DNA of 64,000 nucleotides from an uncultured bacterium. Lineage in GTDB: Bacteria; Acidobacteriota; Aminicenantia; Aminicenantales; Saccharicenantaceae. This document shows positions 20,005 through 28,900 of the stretch, piece by piece (the stretch's first letter is position 1; the number at the start of each line of letters is the position of its first letter). A model generated the notes under the pieces. It had not been told where the DNA came from and made no database searches. It saw nothing but the letters and a program-made list of their open reading frames with translations. A program made the position numbers and the translations under genes. The stretch lies in assembly GCA_937920515.1 (NCBI GenBank), contig CALEUG010000001.1, positions 19,404 through 83,403 on the forward strand. Reading direction: 5' to 3'.

Positions 20005-20032
20005 AATATATGAATGATTGTTCATATGTCAA
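20005..20032 (-). promoter_or_regulatory. fucI promoter with operator between -35 and -10
   Basis: On the minus strand TTGACA (20032-20027) and TATATT (20010-20005) are 16 bases apart. The inverted repeat ATATGAA-N6-TTCATAT (20008-20027) fills the spacer and touches both hexamers, the classic place for a repressor. Arms and spacer equal those of the orphan repeat at 2844-2869, and 13 bases (TTAATATATGAAT) are identical. Confidence 0.68.
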
Positions 20033-20159
20033 AGGATTCGGCGATGTTAAGCTCAGAGGGCCCGGCCGTGTCTGGAAACCGCCACCCATGTCGGCCTCTT
20101 TAAAAAGACCTCATGACAAAACCTAACCGGCCTGGTTCCGGTGGCACCGCCCGCCGTCG

Positions 20160-21092
20160 TCAGATGTATTCTATGGTGGCCGGCGGCTTGGGAGTAATCT
20201 CGTAGGCTACCCGCACCACCGACGGAATCTCCCTGGTAATGCGGCTGGCCAGCCTGGTCAGGACGTCCCAGGGAACAGGAGTCGGCTGGGCGGTCATGGC
20301 ATCCAGGCTTTCCACCGACCTGACGATGATTATGTTGCCAAATTTTCTCCTGCCTTCCTCCACCCCGGTCCCCATGTCGTTCATCAATACGGCAAAAGCC
20401 TGGAAAGGCTGGAGGGGAGCCAGCTCTTCTTCCACAATCCTGGTGGCCCTGCGGACCAGCTCCACACGCTCCGGGGTGACCTCGCCGATGACCCTGGTGG
20501 CCAGGGCCGGGCCGGGAAAGGGCATCCTTTTGAAAATCAGCTCGGGCAGGCCCAGGGCCCGGCCGACTTCCCGTACCTCATGCTTGAACAATTCTTTTAA
20601 GGGCTCGATTATCTTGAAGCCGAAGCCTTTTTCCGGGTCAATCCCGATCTGCTCCAGGATGTTATGCTGGGTCTTAACCCCGCGCCTGGTTTCAATAATG
20701 TCGGCGGCTATGGTCCCCTGGATCAGGTACCTGGCCTTACTCTTCAGAACCTGGCGGCCAAAGACCTTGTAGAAAGTATTGCGGAAGGCTTTCCTTTTTT
20801 CTTCCGGGTCAGTCTTTCCCTTCAGAGCTTCGAAAAATTCGTTACTGGCATCCACTATTTCCAGTTCTATGCCCAGGCGGGCAAAGGTAGCCCTGACCTC
20901 TTCCGGTTCTTTTTCTCTCATCAGCCCGTGGTCAATAAAGATGGTCTTGAGCTGCGAACCAAGGGCCCGGTGGGCCAGCAGGGTGGCCACCGAGCTATCC
21001 ACTCCACCAGAGAGGGCGGAGATAGCTTTATCCCTGCCTACTGTTTCTTTTATTTCCTCTACCTGGCGCTCGATAAATTTTTTGACGTCCAT
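20160..21092 (-). CDS. guaA: GMP synthase, ATP-pyrophosphatase subunit (no amidotransferase domain)
   Basis: A 310-residue protein equal to the C-terminal two thirds of GuaA: the PP-loop ALSGGVDSS, the IQGTIAADIIETR and FPGPALATRVIGE motifs, and the dimerisation domain ending in PPATIEYI. It adenylates XMP and aminates it to GMP. Usual bacterial GuaA is about 520 residues with an N-terminal class I glutamine amidotransferase; here the chain begins just before the PP-loop, as in archaeal two-subunit enzymes. The start is secure (GGAGG before ATG) and the upstream 340 bases hold no GATase frame, so the glutaminase must be encoded elsewhere or ammonia is used. Confidence 0.92.
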   Translation of the reverse strand: MDVKKFIERQVEEIKETVGRDKAISALSGGVDSSVATLLAHRALGSQLKTIFIDHGLMREKEPEEVRATFARLGIELEIVDASNEFFEALKGKTDPEEKRKAFRNTFYKVFGRQVLKSKARYLIQGTIAADIIETRRGVKTQHNILEQIGIDPEKGFGFKIIEPLKELFKHEVREVGRALGLPELIFKRMPFPGPALATRVIGEVTPERVELVRRATRIVEEELAPLQPFQAFAVLMNDMGTGVEEGRRKFGNIIIVRSVESLDAMTAQPTPVPWDVLTRLASRITREIPSVVRVAYEITPKPPATIEYI

Positions 21093-21229
21093 TTATTCCT
21101 CCGTTTCAAGGGCATAACAGGGTATAAAGATGATACAATAACCGCCGGAATTAAGTCCATAAAAAATTAATTTTTGCACATTTTCCAGTTGATTTTTGCT
21201 GACAAAAGTTGGATATTATTAGCAGAGAT

Positions 21230-21313
21230 TTAAAAAGAGGAGGGCCTCCATCCAAGGCGTAAGATTGACCGGAGAAGGACGCCCCCCGAGAGTCCTTCTC
21301 CCCTGCCCTCCTC
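21230..21313 (-). ncRNA. Candidate structured RNA or leader with nested perfect helices
   Basis: Two perfect helices are nested: an outer nine-pair stem (21237-21245 with 21305-21313) and an inner ten-pair stem (21271-21280 with 21292-21301, loop 11 bases). Read on the minus strand, the outer stem ends in GCCCTCCTC followed directly by TTTTT, like an intrinsic terminator. This lies about 140 bases upstream of guaA on the same strand. It could be a small RNA with its terminator, or an attenuator in a long guaA leader. I cannot match it to a known riboswitch. Transcription from this strand is assumed from the T-run. Confidence 0.4.
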
Positions 21314-21394
21314 GGGAGGATTTCCTACTCATTTAGTCGCCTCTTTCCGGAAAAAATTGAAAAATTTTTTCTGTATTTTTTCCCCTCCCGGAAG

Positions 21395-21422
21395 TAAAAT
21401 CAAACCTTTAATTTTGATTTTA
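21395..21422. promoter_or_regulatory. Inverted repeat just before the M20 peptidase gene
   Basis: TAAAATCAAA and TTTGATTTTA form perfect ten-base arms around an eight-base spacer, ending 13 bases before the ATG at 21436. It may be an operator or an mRNA hairpin covering the translation start region. It has no counterpart elsewhere that I noticed. Confidence 0.5.
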
Positions 21423-21435
21423 TCTGGAATATGCC

Positions 21436-22785
21436 ATGAAACCTGCAACCAGGCTGGAAAGAATTTATCTCGTTCTTACTTTAATTTTGATGATTCTGGC
21501 AGCCCCGGCTCCACTCCTGGCGGTCGGCCAGGCAAAACCCCCCGCCTATTACCAGAAAATCAAGGAACTTGCAGTCAGGGTTGAGCCGGAAATAATCGCT
21601 ATCAGGCGGGACCTCCATGCCCACCCCGAGCTGGCTTTCCAGGAAAGGCGAACCGCAGGCATAGTGGCTGATTATTTCCGCAAGCTTGGACTGGAAGTCC
21701 GGACGGAAATCGGCGGGACCGGAGTCCTTGGTGTGCTTAAAGGAGGACTGCCCGGGCCGGTTCTGGCCATGCGCGGCGACATGGATGCCCTGGCCATCAC
21801 CGAGGAAACCGACCTGCCCTTTGCCTCCAAGGAAAAGGTAATCATAAACGGCCAGGAGACCGGCCTGATGCATGCCTGCGGCCACGATATCCATACGGCC
21901 ATGCTGCTGGGTGTGGCTTCAGTTCTCAGCCAGATGAAAAACCAGGTCACGGGCACCATCCTGTTCATAGCTCAGCCGGCTGAAGAATGGGGCGACGGCG
22001 CCCAGAAAATGATTCAGGACGGAGTCTTCCGCGATTACCGTCCCGAGGCCATTTTTGCTTTCCACGTGGACGATACCCTCAAGGCCGGTTACGTTCATTA
22101 TGTTCCGGGCTATTCCGGGGCCAACTGCGACACCTTTTTCCTGAATATTTATTCCGAAGGTTGCCACGGAGCCGACCCCGACCAGTGTGTCGACCCGATT
22201 GTCGTCGGAAGCCACGTCGTCCTGGCCCTGCAGGCCATGGTCAGCCGGGAAATAGACGTTCACGACCACACCGTCATCACCGTGGGCTACTTTCATGCCG
22301 GCACGGCCACCAACATCATTCCGAAAAAGGCCGAGCTCAGGGCCACCGTCAGAAGCTACGGAGATGAGCATAGAGAGCGCCTCAAGAAAAAAATAACCAG
22401 GACCATTACCGGCATCTGCCAGTCTCATGGAGCTCCCTTCGAGCTGGACTACCAGTTCGGCACGCCGTCTCTTTACAACCACCCCGAACTGCTCGAAGCT
22501 ATCAGGCCGACGGCCGAGGCCGTCCTGGGCGGACCTGACAGGCTGATTAAGGACCGGCCGGAGATGGGCGGCGAGGATTTCAGCTATTTTGCCAGGGAAA
22601 TACCGGCGGTGATGCTGTCGCTGGGGGTGGTTCCGCCCCACCTGGAAAGGACCTCAGTCCACTCCCCCACCTTTGTGGCCGATGAAAAGGCGATTGGACT
22701 GGGAATAAAGCTTATGTCCTGCATCCTGATGGATTACGCCCGCAAACCGGCCGCCCGAAGAGTCCGCGCTTTCAAGAAATCATAA
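21436..22785 (+). CDS. Secreted M20-family metallo-amidohydrolase
   Basis: A 449-residue amidohydrolase of the M20D group (hippurate/N-acyl-amino-acid and indole-acetyl-amino-acid hydrolases). A signal peptide covers about residues 1-34. Metal ligands are visible in HACGHDIHTAML, PAEEWGDGA and the final HSPTF; the DLHAHPEL segment at the start of the domain is typical. The usual cytosolic family length is about 390, so the extra length is the export signal and a short tail. A periplasmic enzyme would trim N-acyl amino acids or short peptides. ATG at 21436 has only a weak ribosome binding site. Confidence 0.88.
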   Translation: MKPATRLERIYLVLTLILMILAAPAPLLAVGQAKPPAYYQKIKELAVRVEPEIIAIRRDLHAHPELAFQERRTAGIVADYFRKLGLEVRTEIGGTGVLGVLKGGLPGPVLAMRGDMDALAITEETDLPFASKEKVIINGQETGLMHACGHDIHTAMLLGVASVLSQMKNQVTGTILFIAQPAEEWGDGAQKMIQDGVFRDYRPEAIFAFHVDDTLKAGYVHYVPGYSGANCDTFFLNIYSEGCHGADPDQCVDPIVVGSHVVLALQAMVSREIDVHDHTVITVGYFHAGTATNIIPKKAELRATVRSYGDEHRERLKKKITRTITGICQSHGAPFELDYQFGTPSLYNHPELLEAIRPTAEAVLGGPDRLIKDRPEMGGEDFSYFAREIPAVMLSLGVVPPHLERTSVHSPTFVADEKAIGLGIKLMSCILMDYARKPAARRVRAFKKS

Positions 22786-23165
22786 AAGCCAGCCGGGCCG
22801 CCGTGTTGATTGATAATAAATTCGGGTCAGAATTAGTTCAGAGCAGCTTCTGATTTTCTTGTCATTCAACAACTCCGGGTTATTTTTTCAGGAAGCCAAT
22901 GTTAGCTGTTTCCTGGTTTAACCCTTTTACCCCCAGATAAACCTTGCCTGTGAATTAAAGCCTTAAGATTTAGTGAACCCAACTCTTCAGACCTGCCGTC
23001 CCGGGAGTGACCGCCCGGCCCTGGCCTGATCTGGTCTGACTGCAAACCGCTGAAGGCAGGTCCTTGAGCATTCCTGAACAAGAGGTCCCGGACTGCCAGG
23101 CCTGTTTAACGGGTTAATTCAATTGATAAAAATGGTGCCTGATGGTAAATTGATAACATTCAGCC
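22786..23165. other. Intergenic region, no gene seen
   Basis: It separates the M20 gene from the phosphomutase pair on the same strand. AATTGATAA occurs twice in the last 50 bases, next to the start of the first phosphomutase gene. I see no clear terminator or promoter. Confidence 0.4.
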
Positions 23166-24515
23166 ATGAAATTGCTAAAACTAAACATCTCCGGCGTCCG
23201 CGGCATCGTCGGACAGACCATCACTCCAGAACTGGTCATAGATTTTGCTTCAGCTTTTGGAACCATGCTGCCGGCCGGAAAGGTCCTGGCAGGCCGCGAC
23301 AGCCGGAAATCAGGGTTGATGGTGCAGGAAGCGGCGGTCTCGGCCCTTCTCTCCACCGGTCACGAAGTTGTCAATCTTGGAATCTGCCCCACCCCCATCA
23401 TCCAGTTCCTGGTGAAGCAGCACCGGGCCGCCGGGGCCATTGCCATCACCGCCGGGCACAACCCGGCCGAGTGGAATGCCCTGAATTTCATCAACAGCCA
23501 GGGCACCTACCTCAACGAATTCCAGGGTTCGGAGCTGCTCGATATTTACCACCTGGGGCATTTTGCCCACCAGAAGCTTAAAAAATCCCCGGCAGTGGTC
23601 AATGAGCTTAACGCGGAAGAGGTCTATTTTTCCTGGTTGAGCCGCCGGCTGCGAACGGAAGAAATCAGCCGGGCCAGGTTCAAGGTGGTGGTCGACCCCT
23701 GCAACGGGGCCGGGGCCGGGCTGGTCAACAAGTTTTTCCAATCCCTGGGTTGCGAGCTGGTGGCCGTCAACAACGAGCCCAGCGGCTATTTTCCCCACGA
23801 ACCGGAACCGCGCCCCAGGAATGCCGGTGAGGTGTCCTCGCTGGTCAGGGCCACCGGGGCCAGCGTGGGCTTTCTTCTTAACAGCGACGTCAGCCGCGTC
23901 TCCCTGGTGGCCGAGACCGGGGAAACCCTGTCGGAAGAATACACCCTGCCGGTTGTGGCCGGTTATTACTTAGAGCAGCAGCCGGGACCGGTCATCACCA
24001 GCCTTTCCACCTCCCGCATGATTGAAGAAGTGGCGGCCAGGTCCCGGGTCCCGGTCATCAGAACCAGGGTTGGCCAGTCGGCCCTCGTCCAGACGATGCT
24101 CCAGGAAGACGGGGCCCTGGCCGGAGAGGGCAGCGGCGGGCTGGCCCTCCGCCGCTTTCAGCCGGCCTTTGATGGCTTTGCGGTCATGGGCCTGGTCCTG
24201 GAAGCGATGGCCGTTAAGCAAAAAAAACTTTCAGAGCTGGTAAAAGCTCTTCCCCGCTATCATATAGTCAAGGATAAAATAGTCTGCCCGCCCCACCGCC
24301 TGCACTCGCTGGTGGCTGAAACCAGAAAACTTTACCCCCGGGCTGAAATCAATCTCCTCGATGGATTGCACGTTACCCTGAAAGAGGCCTGGGTGCACAT
24401 CAGGGCTTCCAGCACCGAGCCCCTAATCAGGATAATTGCCGAAAGCCCTTCGGCCACCAGGGCCCAGCTCGAGGTAGACAGGGTGGTAGCTTTCCTTAAC
24501 CGATTACTCGGGTAA
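23166..24515 (+). CDS. Phosphohexomutase paralogue lacking catalytic residues (probable pseudoenzyme)
   Basis: A 449-residue member of the alpha-D-phosphohexomutase family (phosphoglucomutase, phosphomannomutase, GlmM) with all four domains by length. The catalytic phosphoserine loop, normally TASHNP, reads TAGHNP with Gly97 in place of serine. The magnesium loop, normally DGDADR, reads NSDVSR (239-244), losing two of three aspartates. The sugar loop GEGSGG and the phosphate loop RASSTEPLIR remain. It therefore should bind a sugar phosphate but not carry out phosphotransfer. An intact paralogue starts three bases after its stop codon, suggesting a regulatory or structural partner. A frameshift is not involved; the frame is fully open. 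Confidence 0.88.
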   Translation: MKLLKLNISGVRGIVGQTITPELVIDFASAFGTMLPAGKVLAGRDSRKSGLMVQEAAVSALLSTGHEVVNLGICPTPIIQFLVKQHRAAGAIAITAGHNPAEWNALNFINSQGTYLNEFQGSELLDIYHLGHFAHQKLKKSPAVVNELNAEEVYFSWLSRRLRTEEISRARFKVVVDPCNGAGAGLVNKFFQSLGCELVAVNNEPSGYFPHEPEPRPRNAGEVSSLVRATGASVGFLLNSDVSRVSLVAETGETLSEEYTLPVVAGYYLEQQPGPVITSLSTSRMIEEVAARSRVPVIRTRVGQSALVQTMLQEDGALAGEGSGGLALRRFQPAFDGFAVMGLVLEAMAVKQKKLSELVKALPRYHIVKDKIVCPPHRLHSLVAETRKLYPRAEINLLDGLHVTLKEAWVHIRASSTEPLIRIIAESPSATRAQLEVDRVVAFLNRLLG

Positions 24516-24518
24516 AAC

Positions 24519-25886
24519 ATGAAAAAGAGATTTCCACTCAAGGTTAGCATCTCCGGCGTCCGGGGAATTATCGGAGAAAGCCTGACCCCTCAGATTGCCG
24601 CCCGGTTCGCCTCGGCCTTCGGCACCTACCTCGGACCGGGACAGGTCCTGGTCGGGCAGGATACCAGACCCTCGGGCACCATGCTCAAAAAGGCCGTCCT
24701 GAGCGGGTTGCTGGCCACCGGCTGCCAGCCGGTTGAAGTCGGCGTGCTTCCCATCCCCACCATTCTTTTCCTCACCCGCGAGAAACAGGTCCGGGGGGCG
24801 GTGGTAATCACCGCCAGTCATAACCCCCCGGAATGGAACGGGCTTAAATTCATCGGGCCGGAGGGGCTTTACCTCCGTCGCTCCCAGGTGGAAGAATTCC
24901 TGGACATATTCCACCAGGGAGAATTCACCTTCGTGGCGGCCGAAAGAATCAAGGCCCCGCTCCAGGAGAAAAAGGCCGGGGAGCTCCACCTTGAAAAAAT
25001 TCTGTCGCGACTTAAAGTTAAAGCCATCCGCCGCCGTGGGTTCCGGGTGGTGGCTGATTGCGCCAACGGGGCCGGCGCCACGCTCCTGCCCCAGCTTCTC
25101 AGGGAACTCGGCTGCGAGACTCTTCTCATCAACACCGACCTCAGCGGGAGCTTTGCCCATCAGTCGGAGCCAGTCCCGGAAAACCTCAAAGAGCTCTCCC
25201 GCCGGGTTAAAGAATTCAGGGCTGACCTGGGCCTGGCCCAGGATGCCGACGCCGACCGCCTGGCCCTGGTGGATGAAAGGGGTCGCCCCCTGGGAGAAGA
25301 CCTGACCCTGATTCTGGCAGTGGCCCATGTGCTCGGTAAGAAGCGTGGCCCGGTGGCCGTAAATCTCTCAGCTTCCATGGCCATAGACGAACTGGCGGCC
25401 AGGTACCGGGTTCCGGTCATCAGGACCAGGATCGGAGAAATCAACGTGGTCGAAGCCATACTGGAGCAGGGCGCGGTCATCGGCGGCGAAGGTAACGGCG
25501 GAGTCATCTGGCCGGAAATCCACCCCTGCCGTGATTCTCTAACCGCAGCCGGCCTAATGCTGGAAATGCTGGCCGAGAACCAGAAGCCACTGTCGGAGAC
25601 GGCCGCTGAATTTAAGAAGTATCACCTGTTGAAGGATAAAATGGACTGCCCGGCTGAACTGGCCTTCCGGGCGCTGGTTGAATTGAGACGACGCTATCAG
25701 TCTGAAAATATTTCCACCCTGGATGGAATTAAAATAAGCTGGCCCGACTCCTGGGTCCATATCAGGCCGTCCAATACCGAACCCATCATCAGGCTGCTGG
25801 CTGAATCCCGGTCGCCGGTCCGCAGCCGGCGTTTAATAGAAAATTTTAAGAAAGAAATCAAGAGCATCATCAGGAAGCTGGCCTGA
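24519..25886 (+). CDS. Phosphohexomutase (phosphomannomutase/phosphoglucomutase family), active
   Basis: A 455-residue paralogue of the preceding protein with all catalytic elements: phosphoserine Ser100 in ITASHNPPEWNG, the magnesium loop DADADR (242-247), the sugar loop GEGNGG and the phosphate loop RPSNTEPIIR. It would interconvert 1- and 6-phosphates of mannose, glucose or glucosamine in the cytoplasm; which sugar cannot be read from the motifs. The two genes are three bases apart and surely co-transcribed. A GH38 alpha-mannosidase gene follows 80 bases downstream, favouring mannose or hexosamine metabolism, but that is context only. Confidence 0.93.
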   Translation: MKKRFPLKVSISGVRGIIGESLTPQIAARFASAFGTYLGPGQVLVGQDTRPSGTMLKKAVLSGLLATGCQPVEVGVLPIPTILFLTREKQVRGAVVITASHNPPEWNGLKFIGPEGLYLRRSQVEEFLDIFHQGEFTFVAAERIKAPLQEKKAGELHLEKILSRLKVKAIRRRGFRVVADCANGAGATLLPQLLRELGCETLLINTDLSGSFAHQSEPVPENLKELSRRVKEFRADLGLAQDADADRLALVDERGRPLGEDLTLILAVAHVLGKKRGPVAVNLSASMAIDELAARYRVPVIRTRIGEINVVEAILEQGAVIGGEGNGGVIWPEIHPCRDSLTAAGLMLEMLAENQKPLSETAAEFKKYHLLKDKMDCPAELAFRALVELRRRYQSENISTLDGIKISWPDSWVHIRPSNTEPIIRLLAESRSPVRSRRLIENFKKEIKSIIRKLA

Positions 25887-25966
25887 GGCGGCCGTCTGGG
25901 CTCAAGCGGCAATTCGGTTTAATAAAAAATACAAAATTGAGCAATAAAAAGAGGCAGGGTTCAGAC

Positions 25967-28900
25967 ATGAGTCTTAAAGAAAAATCTGGCTTTAGAAGCG
26001 TACCGGGAGTCCTGGCCCTGGTTATGTTAAGCCTGGCAGGTCTTCGGGCCCAACCCCCGGCAGAAGCCTGGCTTAACGGCTACCAGAGAACCATAGAAAG
26101 CCAGAAAATTTTTTATCATTCACCCTATCCCGATCAGCTACCGGCCCTGCTGGTCAGAGCCAGCGACGGCACAATGAAATCAGTCTGGGAAACACAGGTT
26201 GTCCCGGCCGATTTCAGCGCTTCCGCTGCGGTCTTTGTCTTCATGGGTGGCCTGGCCACGGGCAAGGGCAGTCATCGCTTTTACCTTAAGGTCAACGGGG
26301 CTCAAGCCCTGGAATTCACCACTTCAGAAAACCCGGCCAGAAGAGAGTGGACAGTTCTCGGTCCGGAAGGTCTGGGACTTACTTTCAGAACAGCTCTGGT
26401 TGACCAGTTTGACGAGCTATTCGGCTATTTCTTCCTGACCGTCCCTCGTCGTTTCCTGGAGCCAGGGAAACCGCTCCGGCTGGAACTTACGGCCGAGAAA
26501 GGCGGAAGTTCCGACTGGGTGATGGTCTTTGAGCAGCCGCTTTCTTCCTGGGCCAGGCTGAAGGTCCTGCCGGCCATCCTGAACACAAGGCCCCGGCGGC
26601 AGCCCCTGCTGCTGGAAATAAGTCATTTCGGACCTCCGGTTTCAGTCCGGATAAAAATGGGCCGGAATATTTCCGTCTCCAAGACCTTGCAGACCGGTTA
26701 CAACCAGCTATACCTGGAAACCGAACCGGTCAGCAATCCGGCCCGGGTTGAAGCCGTCGTCCTCAGGGGAAAAGAACTTCTGTTCCGGGCAGCTTGCGAG
26801 CAAAAACCGGTTCGGGCGATAGAATTATGGCTTCTCCCCCATTCCCACCTGGACATTGGTTATTCAGATTACCAGGAAGAAGTAGAAAAGAAACAGTGGC
26901 AGAACATAGAAACCGCCATAGAACTGGCCGAGAAATCGCAATCCCTGCCTCCCGAGGCCAGGTTCAAATGGAACGTGGAACAACTGTGGCATGTTGAAAC
27001 CTATTTGCGAAAAGCTGACGAACAAAAGCGAGAAAAATTATTGCGAGCCGTAAAGAATGGCTGGATAGGACTCCAGGCCACCCTAACCAACCAGCTGACC
27101 GGTCTCTGCCACCCGGAGGAACTGCTGGAACTCACAGCTTTTGCCAGGGAGCTGGAAACCATGGGTTTCCCGCCGGTCACATCGGCCATGATCACTGATA
27201 TCCCGAGCTACAGCTGGTCCTTTGTTCCGGCGCTGGCCCTGGCCGGGGTTCGCTATCTTTCCAGCGGTCCCAACTTCATGCCCGTCCTGCCCGACGGCGG
27301 CGACCGGGTTGGCCGGGCTCTCAGGACCTGGGCCGACCGGCCGTTTTACTGGGTCTCACCTTCCGGCCAGGAAAAGGTTCTTTTCTGGATGGCCGGGCGC
27401 GGTTATTCCTGGTTCCACGGGCTGAACCTGGGAAACTTCAGGGTTGACAAAAAAAGAGAAATCCTGGAATACGTGGCCGAACTGGAAAACAAGAACTATC
27501 CCTATTCTCTGGTGCAGGTCCGCTACACCGTGGGTGGAGACAACGGCCCCCCGGACCCGGACCTCAGCCGGGAAGTGGCCGCCTGGAACAAAGAATTCCT
27601 GACACCTCGCCTGGTGATCGCCACCAGCGAACAGCTTTTCCTGGAAATGGAAAAAAGGCACGGCCTGGAAATCCCGGCCATCCGCGGTGATTTTTCGCCA
27701 TACTGGGAAGACGGCGCGGCCTCCACCGCCCGGGAAACCGCCCTGAACCGGAATCTCAGCGAGCGGCTGCTGCAGCTCGAAACTCTGTATTCGCTCCTGG
27801 TGCCGGAAGAATTCATTAAAAAATCAGCCGATTTTTACGAAGCCTGGCGCCAGGTAGTACTTTTTCACGAGCATACCTGGGGAGCCCACGACAGCGTCTC
27901 CAACCCGGATGGAGAAAACGCTACCCGGCAATGGGAATACAAGAAGTCCATCCTGGAAAAGGGACAGGAACTGGCTAATTCGCTGGAAGAAGACCTGAAG
28001 GCCATAATGAGCTCCAGAGAGGAGGAAGCTTTATCCAGAAGAAAGGTGCTCGACATCATCAACACCACCTCGCTGACCAGGTCAGAAATCATTTTTATAC
28101 CGGCTGAACTCTCGGCCGGCCTTGACCTGGTACTGGATGAAAACAACCGCTCCCTGCCTTCACAGAGGCTGGTTGATGGCACCCTGGCTGTTAAAATAAG
28201 CCGGCTTCAACCATTTTCTGCCCGCCGCATCTACCTTAAGACCGGCAGTAGCTGGCCCGGCGGCCTGGCCCGGGCCGGGGAAAACTTCCTGGAGAATGAG
28301 CAGCTTCGCCTGGAAGTCAGCCCGGAAACAGGGGCGGTGAGCAGCCTGATCTTCAAGCCGGCCCGAAACCTGGAACTGGTGGACAGCGAGAAATTCTCCG
28401 GGCTCAATGCCTATCTCTATGTTCCCGGGACCGACCCGGAAAAAGCCCGGCCGGCCAGGGTTCGCCAGGTACGGGTACTGGATTCCGGCCCTCTGGTGGC
28501 TTCGCTGGAGATAGAGCTGGAAGCCCCAGGATGTCACAGCCTGAAGGCAGTAATCAGGATTAACGGAATCAACGGCCGGATAGACTTCTTTAATCACATT
28601 GACAAGATAAAGGTCAGGGAAAAGGAAAGCGTTCACATAGCCTTTCCGTTCCGGATGCCTCCAACCGGAATCCGCCTTGACCTCGGCTGGGGCGCAGTCA
28701 ATCCTTTCTTTGAAGAAATCCCGGGAGCCTGCCTGGATTTTTTTTCTGTTCAAAAAGCGGTGAGTTTCAGCCGGCCGGATTTTAACCTGACCTGGGTAAC
28801 GCCGGATGCCCCACTGGTGGAAATTGGCGAATTGACGGATGAAAGAAGCGTCGGAGGCTTTCCCCGGGCCTGGAAAAAAGAGCTCCAGCCCTCTTCAACG

